Shown: positions 18,143 to 29,309 of the stretch, one piece after another
How the letters are laid out: each line of letters opens with the position of its first letter
How positions within the stretch are numbered: position 1 is the first letter of the stretch
From: Aeromicrobium piscarium
Lineage (GTDB): Bacteria; Actinomycetota; Actinomycetes; Propionibacteriales; Nocardioidaceae
Assembly (NCBI RefSeq): GCF_007421815.1
Contig: NZ_VLNT01000009.1
Location: forward strand, 62,001-126,000
DNA length: 64,000 nucleotides
Reading direction: 5' to 3'
Position numbers and translations under genes: made by a program
Notes under the pieces: generated by a model
The model's database searches: none
The model's input: the letters and a program-made list of their open reading frames with translations, nothing else
What the model was told of the DNA's origin: nothing

Positions 18143-19855
18143 ATGGGAGTAACGTCACACGACGTGATAGCGACAGCAGACTCCACATTCCGTCTCGACG
18201 CGAATTTCGTGGACTACCTCATCGTCGCGGCCTACTTCGCCGTCGTGCTGGGCATCGGCCTGCTGGCCAGGCGCCAGGTGTCCAGCAGCATCGACTTCTT
18301 CCTGTCCGGGCGCTCGCTTCCCGCGTGGGTCACGGGCCTGGCCTTCATCGCCGCCAACCTCGGCGCGGTGGAGATCATGGGGATGTCGGCCAACGGTGCG
18401 CAGTACGGCATGGCGACGGCTCACTACTTCTGGATCGGCGCTGTTCCGGCGATGCTCTTCCTCGGCATCGTCATGATGCCGTTCTATTACGGCTCCGGCG
18501 TGCGCAGCGTGCCGGAGTTCATGCGCAAGCGCTTCGGCACCGGCGCGCATCTGGTCAACGCCCTCAGCTTCGCCGTGGCCCAGCTGCTCATCGCCGGCAT
18601 CAACCTGTTCCTGCTCGCCACGATCGTCAACCGGCTCCTGGGCTGGCCGCTGTGGGTCTCGCTGGTCATCGCGGCGGTCATCGTGCTCTCGTACACGGCG
18701 CTCGGCGGGCTTTCCGCAGCCATCTACAACGAGGTGCTGCAGTTCTTCGTGATCGTCGCGGCTCTGCTGCCGCTCACGATCATCGCGGTGCACAAGGTCG
18801 GCGGGTGGCAGGGGCTCACCGAGAAGATCCAGCCGGGCCCCGAGCAGCTCGAGTCGTGGCCCGGCACTGATCTCACCGGGATCGACAACCCCGTCCTGTC
18901 TGTGATCGGCATCGTCTTCGGCCTGGGCTTCGTTCTGTCCTTCGGCTACTGGACCACCAACTTCGTCGAGGTCCAGCGCGCGATGGCGTCGAAGTCGATG
19001 TCCTCGGCGCGGCGCGCCCCGATCATCGGCGCCTTCCCGAAGATGTTCTTCCCCTTCATCGTCATCCTCCCGGGCATGATCGCCGCCATCGTGGTCCCCG
19101 AGCTGGCACAGCTCAAGGGAGGCGACAGCGTCGAGGGAGTCACCTACAACGACGCGATCCTGTTGCTGATGCGCGATCTGCTGCCGAATGGCATGCTCGG
19201 CATCGCCATCGCCGGACTGCTGGCCTCGTTCATGGCGGGCATGGCAGCCAATATCTCGGCCTTCAACACCGTCTTCAGCTACGACCTCTGGCAGCAGTAC
19301 GTGGTCAAGGACCGCGAGGACAGCTACTACACGCTCGTCGGGCGCCTCGCGACGGTCGCCGCCACGGTGATCGCGATCGGCACCGCGCTCATCGCCTCGA
19401 ACTACTCGAACCTGATGGACTATCTGCAGACGCTGTTCGGGTTCTTCAACGCTCCACTCTTCGCCACGTTCATCCTCGGTATGTTCTGGAAGCGCATGAC
19501 CGCGACGGCCGGTTGGACCGGACTCGTCTCCGGCACCCTCGCGGCCGTCCTGGTGGCGATCCTCAGTGAGGACGCGCTCGGCGGCCTCAGCATCGGCGCG
19601 CTGCCGCTGAGCGGCCAGGGAGCGAGCTTCGTCGCTGCCGGTGCCGCCTTCGTGGTCGACATCGCCGTCAGCGTCGCCGTCACCTCGGTCACGGCGCCGA
19701 AGCCCGAGAAACAGCTGGTGGGTCTGGTCTACGGCCTGACCCCGAAGGAGTCGCTGGTCGACCCGCAGGAGAAGGAGCTGCCGTGGTACCAGTCGCCGGT
19801 CAAGCTCGCCGGCATCGCGCTCGTCATCATCATCGTCTTCAACGTGATCTTCTGA
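18143..19855 (+). CDS. Sodium:solute symporter family transporter
   Basis: The protein (570 residues, at least 13 hydrophobic helices) belongs to the SSS family of Na+-coupled importers. Family features include SIDFFLSGRSLPAWVTGLAF near the first helices, ANLGAVEIMGMSANGAQYG, and SYTALGGLSAAIYNEVLQF. It aligns best in character with SGLT/MctB-like actinobacterial members, but the solute cannot be assigned. The start may be ATG 18143 or GTG 18164; TAACGT lies eight bases before the GTG. A small two-helix gene follows ten bases after the stop and is probably a partner subunit. Confidence 0.85.
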   Translation: MGVTSHDVIATADSTFRLDANFVDYLIVAAYFAVVLGIGLLARRQVSSSIDFFLSGRSLPAWVTGLAFIAANLGAVEIMGMSANGAQYGMATAHYFWIGAVPAMLFLGIVMMPFYYGSGVRSVPEFMRKRFGTGAHLVNALSFAVAQLLIAGINLFLLATIVNRLLGWPLWVSLVIAAVIVLSYTALGGLSAAIYNEVLQFFVIVAALLPLTIIAVHKVGGWQGLTEKIQPGPEQLESWPGTDLTGIDNPVLSVIGIVFGLGFVLSFGYWTTNFVEVQRAMASKSMSSARRAPIIGAFPKMFFPFIVILPGMIAAIVVPELAQLKGGDSVEGVTYNDAILLLMRDLLPNGMLGIAIAGLLASFMAGMAANISAFNTVFSYDLWQQYVVKDREDSYYTLVGRLATVAATVIAIGTALIASNYSNLMDYLQTLFGFFNAPLFATFILGMFWKRMTATAGWTGLVSGTLAAVLVAILSEDALGGLSIGALPLSGQGASFVAAGAAFVVDIAVSVAVTSVTAPKPEKQLVGLVYGLTPKESLVDPQEKELPWYQSPVKLAGIALVIIIVFNVIF

Positions 19856-19865
19856 GGTGACCGAC

Positions 19866-20126
19866 ATGAACGATCAGCAACCCCGCGAGCATCCCGGCCA
19901 GAGCAAGACCGCCGGTGCCTTCGACATCCGCACGATCATCGGCGGCCTGCTGGGCTTCTACGGGGTCGTGCTCGTGATCGTCGGACTGTTCTTCACCTCC
20001 GACGAGCAGTTGGCGAAGGGTGACGGCTTCCACGTCAATCTCTGGACCGGTATCGGGCTCCTCGTCACCTCGGCGATCTTCATCGCGTGGGCACGATGGC
20101 GCCCCATCGTCGTCGAGGAGGAGTAG
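19866..20126 (+). CDS. Small two-helix membrane protein, symporter partner
   Basis: This 86-residue protein has two predicted membrane segments (GGLLGFYGVVLVIVGLFF and an ITGIGLLVTSAIFIAW-like stretch) and charged ends. The ATG at 19866 follows GAGGTGA, which overlaps the symporter stop; a GTG at 19857 is less likely. Small membrane proteins next to SSS transporters recur in actinobacteria and are thought to be accessory subunits. Here the assignment rests on coupling and topology only. Confidence 0.7.
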   Translation: MNDQQPREHPGQSKTAGAFDIRTIIGGLLGFYGVVLVIVGLFFTSDEQLAKGDGFHVNLWTGIGLLVTSAIFIAWARWRPIVVEEE

Positions 20127-20140
20127 CCCGAGGCGACGCG

Positions 20141-20229
20141 GTGGGCGGTGACCTATCCCGCACCCCTGCCGTCGGTGATGAGCTATCCCGCACCGTCGGT
20201 CGCGAAGTGCGGGATAGCGCACCGCCCAC
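20141..20229. repeat. Intergenic inverted-repeat element 1
   Basis: Arms of 23 bp at 20141-20163 and 20207-20229 are complementary at 21 of 23 positions (core CTATCCCGCAC). A third, direct copy of the arm lies at 20174-20193. It fills most of the gap between the small membrane protein and leuS. No T-run follows, so it is not a classic terminator. Confidence 0.8.
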
Positions 20230-20252
20230 GGATCGGGGGAGAGGTCGCTGGC

Positions 20253-20258
20253 TAGCAT
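20253..20258 (+). promoter_or_regulatory. -10 for leaderless leuS
   Basis: TAGCAT, six bases, GTG at 20265. There is no ribosome site. Confidence 0.5.
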
Positions 20259-20264
20259 GGGCTG

Positions 20265-23108
<2,844 letters not shown>

Positions 23109-23129
23109 GCCGCATCCACCCTCCCTGGA

Positions 23130-23309
23130 GCGGTGACCTACGCACGTCTCGTTCGGCGGGGCGGGGGGGGGGGGGGGCCCCCGCCCGCGGGGGGTGGTGG
23201 GGGTAGCCACCCCCCCCCCCCGGGGGGGGGGGGGTTCCCCCCCCCCCCGCTAGTTTTTTGTGGGGCTAAACCCCCCGCCCCGCAGGGCGAGGGGTGCGTA
23301 ACCCACCGC
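23130..23309. repeat. Intergenic inverted-repeat element 2 with G/C homopolymers
   Basis: Outer arms (23130-23145 and 23294-23309) pair at 13 of 16 positions and share GCGGTGACCTA with element 1; pairing extends inward through a GGCGGGGC block. Between them are runs of 15 G (23163-23177), 12 C (23210-23221), 13 G (23222-23234) and 12 C (23237-23248). Nothing else in the window looks like this. It may be a real extreme hairpin or a mis-called and mis-assembled one. No gene is supported inside. Confidence 0.7.
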
Positions 23310-23327
23310 CGATGGACGTGAGACGGA

Positions 23328-23333
23328 TAAGGT
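23328..23333 (+). promoter_or_regulatory. -10 for leaderless degV leader
   Basis: TAAGGT, six bases, then ATG at 23340, which opens a nine-codon ORF directly before degV. Confidence 0.4.
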
Positions 23334-23339
23334 GACGAC

Positions 23340-23369
23340 ATGATCGAGCGCGGGCGGGTGAACGCATGA
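23340..23369 (+). CDS. Possible nine-residue leaderless upstream ORF
   Basis: The ORF encodes MIERGRVNA and ends in a TGA that overlaps the degV ATG (ATGA). It begins six bases after TAAGGT, the same syntax as other leaderless starts in this window. degV itself has no clear ribosome site, so reinitiation from this peptide could drive its translation. Confidence 0.35.
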   Translation: MIERGRVNA

Positions 23370-24208
23370 GCGTCGCGATCGTCACCGACTCCACTGCCTC
23401 GCTCGACCCGGACGACGCGGCACGCGAGCGGATCGCCGTCGTCCCCACCACGGTCGTCATCGGATCGCGCGTGTATACCGAGGGTGTCGACATCGACGCC
23501 GAGGTGATCGCCGGTGCCCTGCGCGACAAGGCCACGGTCAGCACCTCGCGTCCGAGCCCGGAGGCCTTCGCGGCGGTGTACGCCGGTCTCGTCGCCGAGG
23601 GAGCGACCGAGATCGTGTCGGTGCATCTGAGCAAGCGAGTCTCCGGGACGATCGACTCGGCTCGACTAGCGGCCTCACGGTGCGAGGTGCCGGTGCATCT
23701 CGTCGATACCGGTCAGGTCGGCATCGCGACGGGCTTCGCCGCCGGCGCGGCGGCGCGCATGCGCGATGACGGCGGATCGAGCGCCGAGATCGTCGCCGCG
23801 GCGCGGCGCGCCGGACAGCAGTCCACCGTCCTGCTCTATGTCGACACCCTGGAATACCTCAGGCGCGGTGGTCGTATCGGCGCGGCGCAGGCGCTGATCG
23901 GCTCGGCCCTCGCCGTCAAGCCGATCCTCACGGTCGCCGACGGAGCGGTCGTGCCGCTGGAGAAGGTCCGGACGGCCTCCAAAGCCCTCGCGCGTGTGGT
24001 GGAGTTGGCGGTCGAGGCCTCGCAGCGGTTCCCCCGCGGCTTCGACACCGGGGTGCAGCATCTCGCGGCCCAGGAGCGTGCCGATGACGTCGCCGGGCGC
24101 CTCGCCGAGGCGTGGGGGCGAGGGTCCGTCCCCGTCGACGAAGTGGGCGCCGATATAGGTGCCCACGTCGGCCCCGGGATGATCGCCGTCACCGTGACCG
24201 GTCGCTGA
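23366..24208 (+). CDS. DegV family fatty-acid-binding protein
   Basis: The protein has 280 residues and the DegV/FakB fold. The N-terminal SVAIVTDSTASLDPD holds the lipid-carboxylate loop, followed by VSTSRPSPEAFAAVY (the TSxPS signature), SGTIDSARLAA, and VDTGQVGIATGFAAGAAA. Family members bind a fatty acid and, in Firmicutes, present it to the kinase FakA; no FakA-like gene is in this window. The ATG at 23366 overlaps the stop of a possible leader peptide. It lies directly downstream of inverted-repeat element 2. Confidence 0.9.
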   Translation: MSVAIVTDSTASLDPDDAARERIAVVPTTVVIGSRVYTEGVDIDAEVIAGALRDKATVSTSRPSPEAFAAVYAGLVAEGATEIVSVHLSKRVSGTIDSARLAASRCEVPVHLVDTGQVGIATGFAAGAAARMRDDGGSSAEIVAAARRAGQQSTVLLYVDTLEYLRRGGRIGAAQALIGSALAVKPILTVADGAVVPLEKVRTASKALARVVELAVEASQRFPRGFDTGVQHLAAQERADDVAGRLAEAWGRGSVPVDEVGADIGAHVGPGMIAVTVTGR

Positions 24209-24243
24209 TCTCGGGAACGAGGAACCGCCGGACGAGATTCCGG

Positions 24244-24280
24244 TTTTCCCCAGGACTCGGACCTTCAGCGGCTGTCCACA
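24244..24280 (+). other. Pair of DnaA-box-like 9-mers
   Basis: TTTTCCCCA (24244-24252) and CTGTCCACA (24272-24280) resemble the actinobacterial DnaA box TTGTCCACA at 7 and 8 of 9 positions. They lie in the degV-comEA gap. Function is speculative. Confidence 0.25.
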
Positions 24281-24320
24281 GATGCCGTCTGAGGCGGTGA
24301 CGAGTCGCTGATCGGCTCCG

Positions 24321-24326
24321 TACGGT
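24321..24326 (+). promoter_or_regulatory. -10 for leaderless comEA
   Basis: TACGGT, six bases, GTG at 24333. Confidence 0.5.
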
Positions 24327-24332
24327 GCTGAC

Positions 24333-25115
24333 GTGGCCAGACGAATCGTTCCCGGAGTACCCGACGAGACGCGTGCCGAGATCGCGCGTCGACGACTCGC
24401 GGAACTCGCCACGGCCTTCGACGCCACCTGGCAGCCGGCACCGGACGACGAGCCGGCCGATCCCGAGGAGCCGCTCGACGATGACACCGAGCCACGACAT
24501 GCGCGGACGATGCAGCGGCGCTGGGGTGACCGTCAGCTCGCCGTCGTCGCCGTCCTCGGTCTCGCGGCCGCGGTGCTCGTCGCGTGGTGGGTGATCGTCG
24601 GACGCCCCACGGAGTCCGACGACTCCGCGCCCCTCGCCTCCATCTCGGCCTCGACGCCGCCGTCAGCGCCGGCGGACGAGGCCGAGAGTCCAGAGGAACT
24701 GGTGATCCACGTGACCGGGGAGGTACAGACTCCGGGCATCGTCATCGTGGCACCGGGAAGTCGCGTGCACGAGGCGATCGAGGCTGCCGGCGGCGTGGCT
24801 GGGGCACCCGACCTGTCGACCCTCAACCTGGCCCGGGAGATCCAGGACGGAGAGCAGATCGTCGTGGGTGGCCCGCCCGCCGAGTCCGCGAACGGAGACG
24901 CGGGCGGAGGAACGGCCTCCGGCAGTCAGATCAACATCAACACGGCCGACTCTTCCATGCTGGAGGAGCTCCCAGGGGTCGGGCCCGTGACGGCCCAAGC
25001 GATCATCGACCGCCGCACCGACCACGGCCCCTTCCGTGCCGTGGAGGATCTGCTCGATGTCAAAGGCATCGGTGAAGCGACCCTCGCCGAGCTGCGCGAC
25101 CGTGTCGTGGTGTGA
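24333..25115 (+). CDS. comEA: ComEA-like DNA-binding membrane protein
   Basis: This membrane-anchored competence-type DNA receptor has 260 residues. An acidic cytoplasmic N-terminus leads to one transmembrane helix (QLAVVAVLGLAAAVLVAWWV, about residues 68-87). A SLBB-like domain follows (VIHVTGEVQTPGIV, then GSRVHEAIEAAGG). The C-terminus holds two helix-hairpin-helix motifs: ININTADSSMLEELPGVG and VEDLLDVKGIGEATLAEL. The GTG start follows TACGGT at the leaderless spacing. The stop overlaps the comEC start (TGATG), so the pair is coupled. Whether the host is naturally transformable is unknown. Confidence 0.93.
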   Translation: MARRIVPGVPDETRAEIARRRLAELATAFDATWQPAPDDEPADPEEPLDDDTEPRHARTMQRRWGDRQLAVVAVLGLAAAVLVAWWVIVGRPTESDDSAPLASISASTPPSAPADEAESPEELVIHVTGEVQTPGIVIVAPGSRVHEAIEAAGGVAGAPDLSTLNLAREIQDGEQIVVGGPPAESANGDAGGGTASGSQININTADSSMLEELPGVGPVTAQAIIDRRTDHGPFRAVEDLLDVKGIGEATLAELRDRVVV

Positions 25116-27310
25116 TGCTCGGCCACGACCTGCGCATGGTGCCGGGAGCCTGTGCCGTCTGGGCGGTGGCGGTCTGGGCCGTCACGAGTACCGGTCACGT
25201 CGTGGCGATCGTCGCAGCGGTGGCAGCGCTCGCTGCGGTGCTCCTTCTCGGGCGCCGACCGGGTCTCGCGGTCATCGCGATGGCGATCGGCCTCGTGGCG
25301 ATGTCGGCGGGAGCGCGGATGATGGCGGTGGAACAGCATCCGCTGCATTCCTGGGCGGAGGACGGCCGCTGGGTGACGGTCGAGGCCACCGTGCGTCAGG
25401 ACGTGCGCGCGTTCGGGCCTCAGCGAGAGCAGGGAGTCGTCGAGCTCACGGTGCAGCGTGCGCGCAGCAGCGGCGGATCGACCGAGGGCCGGGCTCGGCT
25501 GACGGCCTTCGTCCGCGGTGATCTCGACGGACTCACGGTCGGACGTCGGGTGGTGGTCGAGGGCGCCCTCGCCGCGACGGAGGACTCCGATGCGGTTGGC
25601 GTCCTGGCGGTCCAACGGTGGCAGCGAGTCGGTGATGCCGCCTGGTGGTGGGAGGCGAGCGAGCGGGTGCGTGAGGGCGTCCGGTCCGCGGTGGACCCCT
25701 ATCCGGGGGCAGGAGCCGCGATCGTACCGGCCCTCGTCACCGGTGATGTCACGGCAGTCGACGACAATCTTCGGGAGGACTTCCAACGCTCCGGTTTGAC
25801 ACATCTGACGGCTGTATCGGGCAGCAATCTGACCATCGTCCTCGGCGCGGTGCTGCTGATCGTGCGAGGCATCGGCGCGAAGCGTCTGACGATCCCGGCG
25901 GCGCTCCTGGCCGTCATCGTGTTCGTGCTGGTCGCCCGCCCGGAGCCGAGTGTCCAGCGCGCGGCCGTCATGGGCACGGTGGCGGTGGTCGGACTGGGGT
26001 GGGGGACGAGGGACGGCCTGCGGGCAGTGGCATGGGCGGTCATCGCGCTGCTGGTGATCGACCCGTGGATGGGTCGCGCGGCGGGATTCGTCCTGTCGGT
26101 GTGCGCCACCACGGGGATCGTCACGCTGGGGCCGATGTTCACGCGGCGGTTGGAACAGTGGCTGCCGACGTGGATCGCGATGGCGCTCGCGGTCCCCCTG
26201 GCAGCACATCTGGCCTGTGTGCCGATGGTCGCGGCGATCTCCGAGGAGGTCTCCCTGGTCGCCGTGGTGTCGAATGTCGCGGCCGCACCGGCCGTCGCCC
26301 CGGCCACGATCCTGGGACTGACCGGCGGTCTCACCGACCTGCTGTGGGCTCCGGCCGCACGGTTGATCGGTGCTGGTGCCTTCGGCGCTGCCTGGTGGAT
26401 CGCTGAGGTAGGCCAGCGATCGGCGTCGTGGGACGGTGCGGCGATCGCCTGGGAGCAGCCGTGGTGGTCGCTCGTGTTCGTCGTCCCGGTCGTTACGGCG
26501 ATCGTGCTGGTGGTGCTCAGCCGTCCCGTGTTGGCGGCCGGGCTGTCACTGGGTCTGCTGGTGGCGATCGTCCGGCCTCCGCAGACCGGGTGGCCGCCCG
26601 ACGAGGTGATCGTGGTGGCCTGCGACGTGGGGCAAGGCGATGCGAGTGTCGTGCCGTTGGGGGAGGGCGATGCGATCGTGGTGGACACCGGCATGGACCC
26701 GGGGCCGATCGATCGATGCCTGCGCCGGCTCGGTATCGAGCGAATTCGGCTGCTGGTGTTCAGCCATGCCGATGCCGATCACGTGGCGGGCTGGCGCGGG
26801 GCTGTCCGCGGGCGCGAGGTCGAGCACGTCATGGTCGGCCCCTCCGGCGGGCCGGAACTCCCCGATGTCCCGCGGTCCACACCCGGCCCCGGGGAGTCCG
26901 TCATGGTCGGCGAGGTCGAGATAGAGACGCTCTGGCCCGATACGGACCACCCGGCGACCGATCGCAATGACGCGAGCCTCGTGCAACGCTTCACGATCAA
27001 CGGTGTGCGGGTGCTGTTCACCGGGGATCTCGGCGAGCAGACGCAGACGCGGGTCGCCGCACGCGAGGATGTCACCGCCGAGATCCTCAAGGTGCCGCAT
27101 CATGGCAGCGCCGATCAGTCGGCGCGATTCCACCAGCAGACGGGTGCGGTGGCCGCGACCGTGAGTGTCGGGGAGAACGACTACGGGCATCCGACACGGC
27201 GTTCCTTGGACATCCTCCGAGACGCGGGGATCCGCACGTGGCGCACTGATGAGCTCGGCGACATCGCCATCGTCCAGCGCGACGGGGAGCTACGCGCGGT
27301 CTCACCCTGA
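25115..27310 (+). CDS. comEC: ComEC/Rec2 DNA uptake channel
   Basis: ComEC is the polytopic membrane channel for single-stranded DNA import. The 731-residue protein has an N-terminal DUF4131-like region with two helices and an OB-like part. The central competence domain of many helices includes LTHLTAVSGSNLTIVLG. The C-terminal metallo-beta-lactamase domain starts at VACDVGQGDASVVPL and has FSHADADHVAGW as its metal motif and NDASLVQRF, then LFTGDLGEQTQ and VPHHGSADQS. ATG 25115 overlaps the comEA stop; a GTG three bases upstream is also possible. All expected domains are present and intact. Confidence 0.93.
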   Translation: MLGHDLRMVPGACAVWAVAVWAVTSTGHVVAIVAAVAALAAVLLLGRRPGLAVIAMAIGLVAMSAGARMMAVEQHPLHSWAEDGRWVTVEATVRQDVRAFGPQREQGVVELTVQRARSSGGSTEGRARLTAFVRGDLDGLTVGRRVVVEGALAATEDSDAVGVLAVQRWQRVGDAAWWWEASERVREGVRSAVDPYPGAGAAIVPALVTGDVTAVDDNLREDFQRSGLTHLTAVSGSNLTIVLGAVLLIVRGIGAKRLTIPAALLAVIVFVLVARPEPSVQRAAVMGTVAVVGLGWGTRDGLRAVAWAVIALLVIDPWMGRAAGFVLSVCATTGIVTLGPMFTRRLEQWLPTWIAMALAVPLAAHLACVPMVAAISEEVSLVAVVSNVAAAPAVAPATILGLTGGLTDLLWAPAARLIGAGAFGAAWWIAEVGQRSASWDGAAIAWEQPWWSLVFVVPVVTAIVLVVLSRPVLAAGLSLGLLVAIVRPPQTGWPPDEVIVVACDVGQGDASVVPLGEGDAIVVDTGMDPGPIDRCLRRLGIERIRLLVFSHADADHVAGWRGAVRGREVEHVMVGPSGGPELPDVPRSTPGPGESVMVGEVEIETLWPDTDHPATDRNDASLVQRFTINGVRVLFTGDLGEQTQTRVAAREDVTAEILKVPHHGSADQSARFHQQTGAVAATVSVGENDYGHPTRRSLDILRDAGIRTWRTDELGDIAIVQRDGELRAVSP

Positions 27311-27368
27311 TCTCGCGAGCGGGGCGTCCCGACTGCGACGGGGATCGCCGACTGTCGGCTCGCGCAGA

Positions 27369-27374
27369 TATCCT
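27369..27374 (+). promoter_or_regulatory. -10 for leaderless holA
   Basis: TATCCT, six bases, GTG at 27381. This decides the start against longer in-frame options. Confidence 0.55.
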
Positions 27375-27380
27375 CGACAC

Positions 27381-28355
27381 GTGGCCACGGCATTCGGCAA
27401 GATCCTGCTCATCACCGGCAATGCCGAGTTCCTCGCCGAGCGTACGCGCCGTCGCGCGCTCGACGCCGTGCGCGAGGAAGTGTCCGATGTGGAGGTCTCG
27501 GAGACCCTGGCCGGACAGCTCGCGGCGGGCGAGCTGGCGTCGCTCACCAGTCCGTCCCTCTTCTCGGCCGCGACCGCGGTCGTCGTGCTGGAGCTGGAGA
27601 ACCTCGCGGAGACGCCTGCCGCCGAACTGGTCGCCTATGCCGGCTCTCCGCAGGACGATGTCGCCGTGATCGCGGTGCACGGCGGGGGCAACAAAGGCAA
27701 GGGAGTCCTCGATCGTCTGCGCAAGGCATCCGCGGTGCATGAGGTCAAGGTGCAGCCACCCAAGTACGAGCGGGATTTCGCCGGATGGGTGCGCTCGGAA
27801 GCACGCGATCTCGGACGCTCGATCGATGAGGCGGCCGCGGCCTTCCTGGTCACGGCCGTGGGCCAGAATCTGCGGGCGCTCGCGGGGGCGGTCGATCAGC
27901 TGGCCGTGACCTCCGCACCGGGGGAGGCCATCACCCTCGACATCGTCCGACGCTATTTCGGTGGGCGAGCTGAGGTTCGCGGCTACGAGATCGCCGATGC
28001 GGCGATCGAGGGCCGGCTCGCCGACGCTCTCGAGCGGGCCCGATGGGCCGAGGCGGCCCGCGTCGCTCCCGTGCTGGTCACCTCGGCCTTCGCCAGCGGG
28101 CTGCGACAGCTGGCGCAGTTGGCGAGCGCCCCCGGAGGGATGCGCGACAATGAGCTCGCGTCCCAGGTCGGAGCGCCGCCGTTCAAGATCCGCGCCCTAC
28201 GTCAGCAACTGCGCTCCTGGGAGCCCACCGGCCTCCAGCGGGCGCTGCAGGCGGTCGCCGAGGCCGATATCGCGGTCAAGGGCGGAGGAGCCGAGCCCGG
28301 CTATGCCGTGGAGCGCATGATCCTGCGCGTCGCCGCCGCCCGCCAGCGCCACTGA
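27381..28355 (+). CDS. holA: DNA polymerase III delta subunit
   Basis: HolA opens and loads the beta sliding clamp as part of the clamp-loader complex. The 324-residue protein begins VATAFGKILLITGNAEFLAE and retains the weak AAA+-like fold (ELASLTSPSLFSAATAVVVLEL, KGVLDRLRKAS) without a functional Walker A, as expected for delta. The C-terminal helical collar follows. GTG 27381 is chosen because TATCCT lies six bases upstream and homologous sequence begins here; the frame stays open upstream over non-conserved residues. It follows comEC, the usual actinobacterial order. Confidence 0.92.
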   Translation: MATAFGKILLITGNAEFLAERTRRRALDAVREEVSDVEVSETLAGQLAAGELASLTSPSLFSAATAVVVLELENLAETPAAELVAYAGSPQDDVAVIAVHGGGNKGKGVLDRLRKASAVHEVKVQPPKYERDFAGWVRSEARDLGRSIDEAAAAFLVTAVGQNLRALAGAVDQLAVTSAPGEAITLDIVRRYFGGRAEVRGYEIADAAIEGRLADALERARWAEAARVAPVLVTSAFASGLRQLAQLASAPGGMRDNELASQVGAPPFKIRALRQQLRSWEPTGLQRALQAVAEADIAVKGGGAEPGYAVERMILRVAAARQRH

Positions 28356-28369
28356 GCCCGCCCCAGGGG

Positions 28370-28493
28370 CGATAGGCCGTCACCTCACCGCTCGAGTGGC
28401 GGTAGGCCATCAACCTCATCCGGCCGAGATAAGGTTGACCAGCTACCTCCGCTGCGCGGGAAGGGTTGATGGTCTACCGCCAACGGGTGAGGC
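28370..28493. repeat. Intergenic inverted-repeat element 3
   Basis: Arms 28398-28415 and 28464-28481 pair at 17 of 18 positions (GGCGGTAGRCCATCAACC); flanking CTCACC/GGTGAG blocks extend the match. A third related arm lies inside at 28431-28451, and CTCCGCTGCGC at its centre is shared with elements 4 and 5. It lies between convergent holA and rpsT. Confidence 0.75.
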
Positions 28494-28518
28494 CGCGACG
28501 AGATCCGCCCGGGAATGA

Positions 28519-28548
28519 CGAAAGCCCCGTCCGCGGACGGGGCTTTCG
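28519..28548 (-). terminator. Terminator of rpsT
   Basis: A perfect 30-bp palindrome (half-site CGAAAGCCCCGTCCG) lies 12 nt after the rpsT stop. The A/T triplets flanking a GC stem resemble an intrinsic terminator and are symmetric enough to work on both strands. Confidence 0.88.
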
Positions 28549-28560
28549 AGGACGACCGGC

Positions 28561-28821
28561 TCAGAGAGCGGCGGCCTTCTTGTCGATGGCCGACTTGCGG
28601 TTGGCGGCCTGGTTCTTGTGGATGACGCCCTTCGAGGCGGCCTTGTCGAGCTTGCGCTTGGTCTCGCGCGCAATCTCCTGCGCCTTGTCCTGCTCACCGG
28701 CCTCGGCGGCCTCGTTGAAGCGACGGACGGAGGTCTTCAGAGCCGAACGCACGGCCTTGTTGCGCTCGCGCGCAGCCTCGTTCTGGCGGTTGCGCTTGAT
28801 CTGCGACTTGATGTTCGCCAC
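28561..28821 (-). CDS. rpsT: Ribosomal protein bS20
   Basis: This is the 86-residue small-subunit ribosomal protein that binds 16S r[35 protein letters not shown] and the C-terminal [19 protein letters not shown] are typical. The start is GTG at 28821; in-frame codons upstream add a Pro/Ser-rich non-conserved leader. It is transcribed opposite to holA and lepA and is followed by a strong hairpin, so it is probably monocistronic. Confidence 0.96.
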   Translation of the reverse strand: MANIKSQIKRNRQNEAARERNKAVRSALKTSVRRFNEAAEAGEQDKAQEIARETKRKLDKAASKGVIHKNQAANRKSAIDKKAAAL

Positions 28822-28953
28822 GGGGCAAAACCTGTTCTCTCGTGAAACTGCTGATGAAGATGGTGATGGCGCCGGACGTCGACAGACGTGATCGGGCACG
28901 CGATCCTCAACGATAGCAGCACACGCGCTGCCGACTCAAATCGCATCGACCTC

Positions 28954-28959
28954 TACGAT
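28954..28959 (+). promoter_or_regulatory. -10 for small membrane protein gene
   Basis: TACGAT followed by seven bases and GTG at 28967. Confidence 0.4.
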
Positions 28960-28966
28960 GGAGGCC

Positions 28967-29302
28967 GTGGCTACCCTCTTCACCATCCTCGTCATCCTGC
29001 ACGTCCTGTTCTGGGCCGTCGCCCTGTTGGCGATGAACTTCACTCCGCCGCAGATCACCCCCGGTACGGCTCACGCCACGGCCGCGGCGTTGGTGACCGG
29101 CCTGCTGCTGGTCGGGCTGTGGGAGATGACCGATGTGTACGACGAGGGGCCCAATCACGCCAAGATCGGCGTCAAGCTCGTCGTCGCGCTCGCTGCCGTC
29201 GTGGTCGCCTACACCCAGCAGCGCAAGCCCGCCCCCAACTCGATGGCCTACGTGCTGGCTGGACTCATCGGCTTGAACGTCGTCATCGCGATCGCCTGGT
29301 AG
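28967..29302 (+). CDS. Small four-helix membrane protein, unknown function
   Basis: This protein of about 111 residues is almost entirely hydrophobic with four likely helices, beginning [21 protein letters not shown] conserved-looking loop [15 protein letters not shown] separates the second and third helices, and [12 protein letters not shown] the third and fourth. I do not recognise a functional family; proteins of this kind are found in many actinobacteria. GTG 28967 is preferred on leaderless spacing; ATG 28958 overlaps the -10 itself. It ends eight bases before lepA, so the two may be co-transcribed. Confidence 0.7.
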   Translation: MATLFTILVILHVLFWAVALLAMNFTPPQITPGTAHATAAALVTGLLLVGLWEMTDVYDEGPNHAKIGVKLVVALAAVVVAYTQQRKPAPNSMAYVLAGLIGLNVVIAIAW

Positions 29303-29309
29303 CCGCCTC

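Noticed and set aside
23133..23321. Gly/Pro-repeat open frames across the G/C tract
   Set aside because: They are created by the homopolymers themselves, with no ribosome site or leaderless -10.
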